This document shows, in pieces, positions 55,725 through 64,000 of a stretch of 64,000 bases of DNA. The position numbers and the translations under genes are program-made. The notes beneath the pieces were generated by a model. That model saw only the letters and a program-made list of their open reading frames with translations. It was not told the origin of the DNA and did not search any database. Numbering within the stretch: the stretch's first letter is position 1; each line of letters begins with the position of its first letter. This stretch comes from Berberis thunbergii (Eukaryota > Streptophyta > Magnoliopsida > Ranunculales > Berberidaceae), in assembly GCA_003290165.1 (NCBI GenBank), contig QNQO01006950.1, forward strand, positions 62,001 to 126,000. The letters run 5' to 3'.

Positions 55725-56304
55725 AAAACTTGATCAATCTCACAAAGAGAGCTTATAAAATTTTGGAAAACTAATTTTCAAATCTCTTTTGAAACTTAAC
55801 CTAGTTAGAAAAGAAATGATTGGTGAAATGCATGAACTAAAAATACAAAATAAAACCTAAATGTGAGCTTTGAGTTTACCATCATGATTTGATGCCACCA
55901 TTAGGCCACTATTCGATTAATCTTTCCCACCAAATTCATTAACACATCCTAAGGTAGATTCTCATCTCACTTTAGGATTGAAGATATGGCATGATAAGCA
56001 AATTTGATTCAAGCTTAATTAATATTACTAACCTAAGAATCAAATGTTGATTTAAAAACATACAAGGAATCCATACTTAAATGGAAAACAAAATATCTAA
56101 CAAATCATAATGAAACTTAGACTAATAATATGTAAACATTGTAAGGAGCTTATTAGAGAAATCCAAGTATAGAAACCTATCTAATTTTGAGCTTAAGAAG
56201 TAAAAGAAAAAATCATGGATTAAATTCATAACATGAAACACAAAACATCTTACTTACCTCATATGTTCATGATACAACCAAGCAACAAGATCAATCTAAC
56301 CAAG

Positions 56305-56663
56305 TAAGGTTGAAAACCAAACCGACTTTGGTCAGTTTCAAAAATTTCATACCGAAATCGAGTCGACCATTAAAAAAACTGATCATTTCTAATTTATGCA
56401 AATCGTAACCGAACCGAACTGACTAAAATCGAAATAAAACCAAACCGACCGATTATTTTAAACATATTATATTATTTTTATATATTATATATATTCGATT
56501 GGTCTGGTTTGGTCGGTTAAAATCACATAGAAACTGAAAACTGAACCAATCACTTCAGTTTTGAATTTTTAAAAACTGAATCAAATTTAAACCGAACCAA
56601 TCGATTCAATTTTGATCGATTCGGTCGGTTTAATCGGTTTGGCCTGGTTTTTGTTCAACCCTA
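56305..56663. mobile_element. hAT-like MITE, 359 bp
   Basis: The terminal inverted repeat is TAAGGTTGAAAACCAAACC at the left and, inverted, TAGGGTTGAACAAAAACC at the right. It is flanked by 8-bp duplications TAACCAAG (56297-56304) and TAACTAAG (56664-56671). The uninterrupted sequence is preserved in the other LTR near 42595. The interior is full of AACCGAACC / GGTTCGGTT words. It has no coding capacity. Confidence 0.85.
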
Positions 56664-56813
56664 TAACTAAGCTTGTTTCTCTATTACATGAAAATGGAAA
56701 GACAAATCAAAAAGATAGCCATCTTGGAGCTATCCTCTTATGGGCTCACCCACACCCTAAGGTGGGATGTTAGCCAAGCATGGTAAGCTCTTGATCTTCC
56801 CTCCACTTATTAC

Positions 56814-57219
56814 TAGGGGTGGGCATTTAGGACAGAAAATCCGGACCGAACCGACAACCGGACTTATTGGGTCGATTTGGATCAGTTTTAATTATTTAAA
56901 AAATTTTCAGTTGTAAAAGCCCGGCCCGGCCCGGCCCGAAGTTTCTAGTCCGGGCCTCATTTTCTATTTCTGAAGCCCATCGAGTAACCGGCCCGGCCCG
57001 ACTCCTTCACTTAAATAATTATCTCTCCCCTCAACTCCCTCAACTTCGAAAAATTCAGAGAGGAAACCAGCGAGGACACCTCCCTCTCCCTCTCCCCTCT
57101 CTTCTCACAGCGAAGCCGTGGAGGCCGCTACCTTTCCCCTCTCTGCTCTTCTCACAGCGAAGCCGTGGAGGCCGCTACCCTCTCCCCTCGCTGCTTTTCT
57201 CACAACGAAGCTGCGGAAT
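56814..57219. mobile_element. Truncated hAT-like insertion with GC-rich repeats
   Basis: The left edge TAGGGGTGGGCATTTAG is a typical hAT miniature element end, and CCCGGCCCGGCCCGGCCCG words follow. A partner end is not found. 57085-57215 carries about 2.5 copies of a roughly 55-bp unit with CACAGCGAAGCCGTGGAGGC. The insertion replaces about 210 bp of the LTR, so insertion and deletion both took place. Confidence 0.6.
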
Positions 57220-57601
57220 AAAATAAGAAAAAGATAAGGGACTATATGGAGAATGGATGGTGGAATATGTAGAAATTTCTTTTGGCTAAGATGAAGTTGC
57301 CATGTGGAAGTCCAAATCTACAAATTATTTTTCTCAAGATCCATAGATGATCGTGCTTTGTGAGCTTGACTTCATTGACCTTGGGCTTGAAAGTCTTTGA
57401 TAATGCATGTGTTTATCATCCAATGGGCTTTGTTGTTGAGCTTAGCCTTATTGTGTCATTTTGTGTATGTTTGATGATTAACACTTGAATTTCTGCATTA
57501 TACACAAAATACACGTAATGAGAGTATATTATTAATTAACAGGATATGACAATTATAGAATTAGGGGCGTTAAATGTTTCATTTATATTCCTATCAAGAT
57601 A

Positions 57602-58124
57602 TTGTCCACGAGCTTCTTCTTTTTGTTAATCTTAATCGTTACTATGATAGTGGGTTTTTTTGGGGTGAATTTATTTTTTAGATGGGTGTTAATTGTGACT
57701 ATGTCAGAACAAAGTCGCTTTTATTTTGGCGTGATTTGAAAATATTTTTTGTTTATTGGATTGTTTTTTTTCTTTCTTTTTTGTGAGTTTCAATATGAGT
57801 TTTTTTTTTATATTGAATTTGAATATGATTTTCAACTTTTGTGCAGGATTTTGATGTCAGATATTGTGTTTTGTTTACGAAGAGAGTGTCTAAAAGACAT
57901 AGATGGTGAAGAACAAATAAAAAATGTCGTTGAAGTGTATTAATCTAAAGATTATTTTTGCTGATCGATTTGTCAGTTGTTAATTTGGTCTGTCTATTTC
58001 CAAATGGTTATGAAATTCAGTAGATAATGTCTTTCCCTATTGTCTCTATGTAAAGCTTTCACCTTATTTAGTGAGAAACTTATGCTGATTAAGCTTACTT
58101 CACATATTGTAGATTTGTTCACCA
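57602..58124. other. Host spacer, nothing recognised
   Basis: AT-rich. A block at 57848-57942 after a TTTTGTGCAG acceptor-like site reads FCLRRECLKDIDGEEQIKNV and could be an old exon, but no family is recognised. Confidence 0.4.
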
Positions 58125-58442
58125 GTTGTAGCTCAGTTGTTTAGACATCCACTATCCTTGTGAGAGGTCTTGGGTTCGAGACTCACCAGTTAGAATTTTG
58201 TGAGTTTTTGCCCGATTATTTAGGAGCAAATGTGTCCCGCTTTTGATAATAGATGGACTGGACCAGAGTGAAGTGAAAGTAAGTCTTCATACGAGGTAGA
58301 GGTGATGAACCGGAGTAAAACCAAGTTTCCATGCGATATGGAGCCACTATAAGTGACAACAATATTGTAGACTTTAGGCCTAGTTTAGTTAGCCCTATAA
58401 GGTCAATCATGTAGCCTTCGGGCATGGATAAATAAATAAAAA
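58125..58442 (+). mobile_element. tRNA-derived SINE, about 318 bp
   Basis: Box A TAGCTCAGTTGT (58129) and box B GGTTCGAGACTC (58173) have tRNA spacing. The body continues with GATGAACCGGAGTAAAACC, GCCACTATAAGTGACAAC and TTTAGGCCTAGTTTAGTTAG. It ends in AAATAAATAAAAA. Target duplications were not identified. Confidence 0.65.
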
Positions 58443-58675
58443 GGTCAACGACCCAATTTAATTATTAAGAAATCTTAAAATATATATACAATATTATTTA
58501 TTTGTTGATCTCCAATTATTGATGGAAGTTCGTTCAATGTATTTCTTTTCTTTGATCATTAAAGTAATTATTTTACCTCTAGAGATTAAATCTTTTGTTG
58601 TAATAAAATAAAAAAAGGTTTGGTAATGCCTGTCTATGTTAATTCTTGAAATATTGTCTTCTTTTGCATAAATGC

Positions 58676-59035
58676 GGCTTGATCCAGCTGTGAGGGAAGT
58701 GTTTGATGCAGCATATAACAACATCCATACATTCATAAGGCCCAAAAGAACGTTGAGTGAACTGTTGAAACATGAGCGTAAGTAACGATTAGTCACTTAT
58801 TCTCTGTTAATGGTTTAGTGTGGGTGATTGCATAAGATTTGTTTAATAAGTAGTCTTGTGCTTGAATGCAAGGTCTGTGATTGAAAATTAACTCATAATG
58901 GTCTTTGCTTGAATTTGATCAGGGTGTTAGATGCAAATGGGTGACTAAGTGTATGGTTTAGTTGATATTTATGTTCCAGGAGGAACATCAGTTTTACTTT
59001 CAACAACCTTGATGCATTCAGTAGTATCTGACTAG
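58676..59035 (+). pseudogene. Histidinol dehydrogenase pseudogene fragment, two exons
   Basis: The first exon (about 58676-58777) reads LDPAVREVFDAAYNNIHTF and ends at a GT donor. The second (58923 to about 59035) reads GVRCKWVTKC and, after a shift, YVPGGTSVLLSTTLMHSV. These match the plant enzyme for the last step of histidine synthesis (usual form LDPAVREAF...VRCKRVARSIG...LYVPGGTAVLPST). The frame has an in-frame TAG, frame shifts and a few indels. The remaining exons are absent from the window. Whether it was a resident gene cut by insertions or a captured piece is open. Confidence 0.72.
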
Positions 59036-59146
59036 ATTCTCTTTTACTTTTGTTTTTGTGTTGGTTCCTCGACTTATTATGTAATATTTAGTATGAGCAT
59101 TGATGCCCATGTGACACGATTTGGTTGACAATGTATTTATTCTCTA

Positions 59147-59541
59147 CACTAGCCTGCACAAATCACTGAGTGCAAAATTGTCGTTCCTGAAATACGACAT
59201 CGTGCATAACATGTCCTCAACAATAAGTTAAGTTGTGACCAACACATCGTTAATCATCAATTACGTCTTGCCCAACGACATTCAAAGCATGTCATTGTTT
59301 CACCTTTTTAACGACTTGTTAAGGATGTCATTGAAGACCTTTACGATGTGCAACTTAAGTCGTTTTACATATTGGCAAATTATATAAACCTTTAAGGACA
59401 TGATTCGATGACACACCATGCATGTTGTAGAATGTATCTCACCTATTACAACCATTGATACCTTGACATGCAGATGGACGTCGTCACAAGCATTAGACGA
59501 CGTGATTGACATATCGTCATATCCTATATATATGATGTAGT
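59147..59541. mobile_element. Small CACTA-like non-autonomous element, 395 bp (candidate)
   Basis: The left end CACTAGCCTG and right end GATGTAGTG (inverted CACTACATC) are flanked by CTA on both sides (59144-59146, 59542-59544). The interior is rich in ACGACATC / GACGACGT / AAGTCGTT words in both orientations, as expected of subterminal repeats. The inverted match at the ends is short, so this stays tentative. Confidence 0.55.
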
Positions 59542-59835
59542 GCTATCTGTTTGCGCTACTAATACACTTGTTATTTGTTAAGGGGCCTGCTATTTGGTGA
59601 TGAACATGTTGGACAATCTACTTATAATTCTCTGGGATAAATTTGAATTTAGTGGTTGTGTTATATATTTAACTTTTCCTGGTTTTTAGCACTTTTTAAA
59701 TTTTATCCACCATCTTTAAGCTTTTAAGTGTTTCTTCATGTGGATATGTACAATTGGGCAATTATGTATCTTAAGGGCATTTTTTTTTCGTGTCAATGTT
59801 TTTATTATGTATGTTAAGGCCGCCATGTGTTCGCT

Positions 59836-60703
59836 CAGGGGCGGATCTATGTGTCAAGTAAGGGGGTCAATTGCCCCCCTTACCTTTTTAAAATATCCCA
59901 CTAGTTACTCTTACTTTTTTACATTGCCCCCCTTTAATATTTTATGTTTCCCCCCTTTGTATGCAATCTTGACTCTTGACTCCACTAAAAATAAAAACAA
60001 CTATTTTATTCATTTTTTAACTCCACCCTCACCAATCCCAATTCCACTCCATCTTTTTCTCTTTTTTTATTCTTTTTTTTTAGTTAACAGAAAAGATTAA
60101 TTGGGGGGTTGGGATCTGATTTGCTTTGTTTTCTCTTTAATCTCTTAAAATCAAAAGCAATCATTTGGGTTTAGGGCGGTTGGAAAAACACGGTGGTCGT
60201 AGGTCGATTCAACTAAGCTATTGTTTGTCTGCTTCACCTGAGCTAGCCCAAAATAAGACAGACAATAGATATGAAGATAAAAGAGAGTGAGTTGGTTGTG
60301 TAAGTGTTGTCCTCGGAGGCTCTGAATCACAAGTGAGTTTGAGAGAAGAAGAGACAGACAGATGGATAAAGCAGGAGGAGAAGAGGTTGGAGGATTCCAA
60401 AAATAAAATTGTCGTCCGACAAATTCACTTGAATCCATCTAGTCCAGAGAAGAGACAATACCTAGGCTACTGCTGCAACTACTAATTGAACTTGGACTAT
60501 ACCATCCCGGTGCCTCAAAATCAAAATGCCAGCTCTCATCTTATACCACCATGCCTGTTTTTCTTTTCTCCAAGTCAAATAAGCTCTTAATTAGCTAGCT
60601 ACGATTGAATTAATCATGCCATGTATACTGTTTGTATAGTTGTATAGTTAAATAGCTATGTACTATTTGCCCCTTTTTGTCTACAATCCTGGCTTCGCCC
60701 CTG
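59836..60703. mobile_element. hAT-like non-autonomous element, 868 bp
   Basis: The ends CAGGGGCGGATCTATG and, inverted, CAGGGGCGAAGCCAGG are flanked by 8-bp duplications TGTTCGCT (59828-59835) and TGTTTGCT (60704-60711). The interior has C- and T-rich low-complexity frames and no hAT transposase. Confidence 0.82.
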
Positions 60704-60734
60704 TGTTTGCTGGATGGTATAATTGACACTATCC

Positions 60735-61075
60735 CAGGAAAACCAATAACCGAGGTCTTGTAAAAACATTTATTGCAGTGATTTTTGCTATTCAGTGGAT
60801 ATGGAGGAAAAACAATAGCATTATGGAGGAAATTTCCATTGAACAACCATTGAAATATCAAAAATCACTTGATAAGAATAATGAAGATAGTCAAATGAAA
60901 CAAAGTTTACCAAGACCAATGTAGGAGACCAGATTCCCTTGATACCAGAATCCAAAAATCACTTTTGCGAAAGCTATACATAAGAACAATATTGTTTTTC
61001 CTCCATATCCATTGAATAACAGATGTCCTGTAAAAATTATGGTTATTCAATGAAAATTTCCTCCATACATATTGT
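60735..61075. repeat. Mixed inverted and direct repeats
   Basis: GGATATGGAGGAAAAACAAT (60797) is inverted at 60991. TATGGAGGAAATTTCCATTG (60822) is inverted, with two changes, around 61045-61068. GTCTTGTAAAAA (60755) recurs as GTCCTGTAAAAA (61024). It looks like a rearranged miniature element without clear ends. Confidence 0.55.
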
Positions 61076-61145
61076 GGAAATGCCAATTGTAATTAGTTGG
61101 CTTCCCTGAAAAAAGGGTAATCTCTTCCTCCCACTACACCAAAAA

Positions 61146-61515
61146 CCCCGTTTAGCTACGCCGAGCTGGCCACGGTTTTAAACCGTTGGTTGATTTGCCA
61201 CGGCCTAAAACCGTGGCTATAATTACCAACGGCCTAAAACCGTGAAAAAAAAACTGGCCACGGCTAAACACCGTTGGTTTATTTGCCACGGCACAAAACC
61301 GTGGCTATAATTACCAACGGTTTAAAACCGTGGCTACAACTGTGGCCACGGCTCAAAACCGTTGGTATCTTGCCACGGCTAAAAACCGTGTCTATAATGC
61401 CAAGGGTCTAAAACCGTTGCTAAAAAAAATTGGCCACGGCTCAAAACCGTGGCTATAGTTAGCAACGGCTCAAAACCGTGGCTATAAGGGGAAACGGCCA
61501 AAAACCGTTGCTAAT
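61146..61515. repeat. CACTA 2 subterminal repeats
   Basis: Some fifteen alternating units such as GCCACGGTTTTAAACCGTTG and GCCACGGCTCAAAACCGTGG occur, largely palindromic. The unit equals that of CACTA 1. Confidence 0.88.
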
Positions 61516-61554
61516 AAGAGTGTTTTGCACGTGGGCCGCATGCGTGGAGGAAGG

Positions 61555-61645
61555 ACTTTCGCGCTTTGGCGAAAACACGTTTCCCGCTTTGGCGAAAACG
61601 CGTTTCCCGCTTTGGCGAAAACAGGTTTCCCGCTTGCGAAAAAAA
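61555..61645. repeat. 23-bp tandem repeat in CACTA 2 leader
   Basis: Three units of CGCTTTGGCGAAAACACG plus TTTCC and a partial fourth. A possible regulatory array just inside the subterminal repeats. A related TTTCGC-rich stretch lies at 21912-21945 in CACTA 1. Confidence 0.85.
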
Positions 61646-61714
61646 TGGGGGAATAGAAAGAGTTTGGGCGGTCATTGGGTGAAAGATTTTCGACACAGAG
61701 AGAAACCCAACGGT

Positions 61715-61835
61715 TTCCTTCGAGGCAGCGCAGAGGAGATATCGAGGCAGAGGAGCAGAGGAGAGATCGATTGAGGAGCAGAGGAGCGCAGAGGAGAGAT
61801 CGAGGCAGCGCAGAGGAGAGATCGATTGAGGTTTC
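61715..61835. repeat. GA-rich tandem repeat in CACTA 2 leader
   Basis: Irregular copies of CGAGGCAGCGCAGAGGAGAG and GAGATCGATTGAGG repeat three to four times. Probably part of the 5' UTR. Confidence 0.75.
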
Positions 61836-63522
61836 CTTCGATTTCAGAAGGTTTTGTTTGATCATTTGTGAGCCCTTGTAATGGAAAAAGCTCAAGAAGT
61901 GATGAAACGAGGTTTGAGTTCGGGTCGGGTCATCTTCCCAACAAAGAAACATATGAAGCAATCAGGTTTTGATTCTAAAATTCTGATCATTCTTATTTCG
62001 ATTTCATTCAAAGCTTCTTCAAAGTTTTCTCTTTCGCTCTCTTAAGGTAAGAGAGATTTCTCTCTTTTTTTGTTATTCGATTTCCGTTTTTGTTCTTCAA
62101 CTGATCTGTTTATATGAGTAATTAGTAATCTGAGGTCTAATTGAGGTTTAAATCCGTAATTCATAGATCTGGATTTAGGGTTTCTGACTGATTAGGTGAT
62201 ATTGTTTGGTCAGTAATTAGTAATTTGAGGTCTAATTATTGTTTAAATCGATAACTCGTAGATCTGGATTTTGGGTTTCTGTCGGGATCAGGTGATGTTG
62301 TTTGGTCTTTAGATCTGATTGCGTTTTCCAATTTAAAAATTCACGGTTTTGATCAATTTTGGAGCTGATTAAATTAGGGTTTTTTGTATGGGGTTGTTTT
62401 GGATATGAAATTGGGGGTTTTGGTTTGATCTAAGACCTTCTTATCTGTTTTCAATTGAAATTAATGGTTTTAATCTTGATAATTGATTTGCATGTTTTTC
62501 TTAGATCTGTTCAACGACTTCTATTGGTTACGAATCATATTGGGGTGTAAAACCTGATCGGAATTTAGGGTGTTGTTCACGATTTAAAAAAAAAAAAAAA
62601 TTCTCAGAGAAAAACCCAACCCAACTCAGCATTATTTATTCTCATATTTTAGATTATGAAAGTTCTAGCTGCTAGTGCAAACAATACTTCGTTTGCTTTT
62701 TTGTCTGGGATTAGTTGTTTATGCTTTTTCTTCCATCGTCTCTTCAAAGAGGACTACAAGAGTGTAGACTGAAACCTGTTGACATTTTTGTTCGCTGCAG
62801 ATCATAAATCATGCATACGACAAATAAACATGTCTCCTACTGGGTCAGATAGTTTATGCACTTCATTTTGTGGGCAGGAATGCAAAGAGGTACGTGTTGT
62901 ATCTTTAGTATGTTCACCTTTTTGCCTTGTACCTTGGGTTTATATACATATGTAGGGAAATACATACATGCTTTGCTTACCTGCATGAAGTTGTTTCAGT
63001 TGTCACCCAAGCTTTTTACACTTTATTTCTGATCCCTGTTGGACCAGTGAAGTATTTATTATGTTTAAGCATGAAAAACCAAAAATACAGATGTAGCAAC
63101 TATTTTTACGTCTCTTATTACATAGTTGTTGGGGATGAATGATTCAAACTTCTAAGGCAATTTGAGAATATTTCACAATGATTGCATATTTTTATACAAA
63201 GCAATATTCATGATGGTGTTGTGAAGATCCATCATAGAGCTGATTAAGAAAAAAAGTAAGAATATAAATCTTGGCAATACACTTCTAGAGAATTTATCAT
63301 ATATTGAGTTAACTTTCGGAATTTGTGACAATGCCAAGGAACAATAATAAATGTGTATTGAAATCAGATGGTAAAAAAATTGCTTAAATTTATCTATGCA
63401 TCCCTTTCAGCTTATGTTTCAATTTATTAGCGGAAAAACAAATTGCTTAAATTGTAATGGCTATATCCACCATTCTCTTCAATAAATCCCAATTGATAAC
63501 CAATACAATTGTATTCTTGCAG
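61836..63522 (+). other. CACTA 2 leader and intron-like sequence
   Basis: CTCTTAAG|GTAAGAG (62046) looks like a 5' UTR donor. A short open exon-like block 62830-62889 reads MSPTGSDSLCTSFCGQECKE between an upstream CTGCAG acceptor (62801) and a GT donor (62890). No family is recognised for it. The rest is AT-rich without coding frames. Confidence 0.4.
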
Positions 63523-63868
63523 GCTTTTCAGACAGTTCCTTATGCTCCTACTTATACACCAGCTTGCTTCGGGACTGTTCCGGCTCATCGCAGCTTTAGG
63601 AAGGAGCATGATTGTTGCAAACACATTTGGAGCATTTGCAGTGCTTGTCATGTTGGTTTTGGGTGGATTTGCTCTATCAAGAAGTATGTCCTATTACTGT
63701 CATGTTTCTATGTTCTATTAGACATTCTCTATAGGTAGCTAAATTTCCTATGTTTTTACTGCAGATGATGTGAAGAAGTGGTGGATATGGGGATACTGGT
63801 CATCACCTGTGATGTATGGAATGAATGGTTTGGCAGTAAATGAGTTCCTTGGGAATAGTTGGAATAAG
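63523..63868 (+). pseudogene. PDR/ABCG transporter fragment, two exons
   Basis: Exon 1 (63523-63683) follows TTCTTGCAG and reads LFRQFLMLLLIHQLASGLF, RLIAALGRSMIVANTFGAFA and LVLGGFALSR, the second membrane region of full-size plant ABCG (PDR) transporters. Exon 2 (63765-63868) follows ACTGCAG and reads DDVKKWWIWGYWSSPVMYGM and NGLAVNEFLGNSWNK, the next conserved block. It ends at AAG|GTAAGT. The open frame and good splice sites show little decay. The family exports hormones and defence compounds at the plasma membrane and normally has about 1400 residues. Upstream ATP-binding exons are missing and the piece lies inside CACTA 2, so capture is likely. The right part is outside the window. A real gene that starts elsewhere cannot be fully excluded. 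Confidence 0.8.
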
Positions 63869-64000
63869 GTAAGTTCATAACACAATCAACACATAATTCT
63901 CTACCCCGGGTTACACACACAAAAATCTATATTACTATTTGAAAGCATGTAAATCTATATTATTCATTGGGCTAAAACAACAAGTACTCGATGGATTCCC

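Larger units (their letters stand above)
41961..57596 (-). mobile_element. Large LTR element without pol (LARD-like, tRNA-Asp-type primer site)
   Basis: Its two LTRs lie at 41961-49229 (split by the chromovirus) and 55731-57596. The 5-bp target duplication AGATA is perfect (41956-41960, 57597-57601). A primer site complementary to tRNA-Asp lies at 55707-55724 and a purine tract at 49230-49243, so it is read on the - strand. The 6.5 kb interior has no gag-pol domains that I recognise, only a weak ORF at 51260-52414. Without nested insertions it is near 8 kb. Primer type and terminal LTR module fit the Athila/Tat side of Ty3/gypsy elements. Confidence 0.88.
55731..57596 (-). repeat. Large element 5' LTR with two insertions
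   Basis: It matches the 3' LTR from TGATCAATCTCA to ATATTCCTATCA. It lacks about 85 bp (the conserved module) near its left end. It contains a 359-bp hAT-like element (56305-56663), and at 56814-57219 foreign DNA replaces part of the LTR. Confidence 0.87.
61132..64000 (+). mobile_element. CACTA transposon 2, left end; continues beyond the window
   Basis: It starts with CACTACACCAAAA, the identical 13-bp terminal repeat of CACTA 1, and is followed by the same subterminal repeat unit. No matching right end is reached by 64000. The first 2.9 kb hold leader-like and intron-like sequence and then exons of a PDR/ABCG transporter. The 3-bp duplication and the transposase genes cannot be checked in this window. 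Confidence 0.8.

Noticed and set aside
56305..56663. Second LTR fragment or gene in the AACCGAACC-rich stretch
   Set aside because: 8-bp duplications, inverted ends and the uninterrupted partner LTR show a hAT-like miniature element.
58125..58200. Possible tRNA gene (boxes A and B)
   Set aside because: No cloverleaf acceptor stem or CCA-side pairing is seen and a long non-tRNA body with an A-rich tail follows, so a SINE is likelier.
59738..60100. 120-codon + strand frame with hydrophobic stretches
   Set aside because: It crosses the left end of the hAT-like element and consists of T/C-rich low-complexity sequence.

Overview
The window is gene-poor plant nuclear DNA. It lacks operons and ribosome binding sites and has GT-AG introns, tRNA-primed LTR retrotransposons, a LINE, tRNA-derived SINEs, CACTA, hAT and Harbinger-like DNA elements, and fragments of plant genes (class VIII myosin, vacuolar ATPase subunit A, DEAD-box helicase 28, histidinol dehydrogenase, PDR-type ABCG transporter). 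The fragments suggest a flowering plant, probably a eudicot; the species cannot be told. I see no intact host gene. Almost every coding region is interrupted by stops or frameshifts.

Layout. (1) 1-26959 is a three-level nest. Element A, a Tat/Retand-like Ty3/gypsy element on the + strand, enters from the left edge. Its 3' LTR is at 26288-26959. A 2 kb solo LTR (2226-4192) sits in its tandem repeats. Element B (6747-25859, - strand, same lineage) sits inside its antisense ORF. B in turn carries a 9.8 kb CACTA transposon (12391-22238) that has collected fragments of at least three host genes behind its own transposase gene. (2) 26960-31312 holds a 5'-truncated, decayed LINE (about 27490-30720). 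(3) 31313-41588 is element C, a third Tat/Retand-like element (- strand), with a SINE inserted in its gag region. (4) 41961-57596 is a large LTR element without pol (- strand, tRNA-Asp-like primer site, 5-bp target duplication). A chromovirus with a chromodomain (42650-48560, + strand) sits inside its 3' LTR, a Harbinger-like element (52620-54065) in its internal part, and hAT-like pieces in its 5' LTR. (5) 57602-61131 holds a SINE, a histidinol dehydrogenase pseudogene, a small CACTA-like element and an 868-bp hAT-like element. (6) From 61132 to the right edge a second CACTA element of the same family begins. Exons of a PDR/ABCG transporter lie 2.4 kb inside it.

How the parts work together. 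Elements A, B and C share one plan: gag-pol on one strand, a family-specific tandem array downstream of the pol position, and an antisense ORF read towards pol from next to the 3' LTR. The antisense ORF has a Transposase_28-like front and a coiled-coil back. In C it has a TATA box and a polyadenylation signal, and in B an intron. B has lost RT, RNase H and integrase altogether. The CACTA element has the layout of a gene-collecting (Pack-CACTA) element: TNPA-like gene first, then exon-intron fragments of RH28, V-ATPase A, unknown genes and myosin VIII, all on the same strand. Target duplications, shared LTRs and one preserved empty site fix the order of many insertions.
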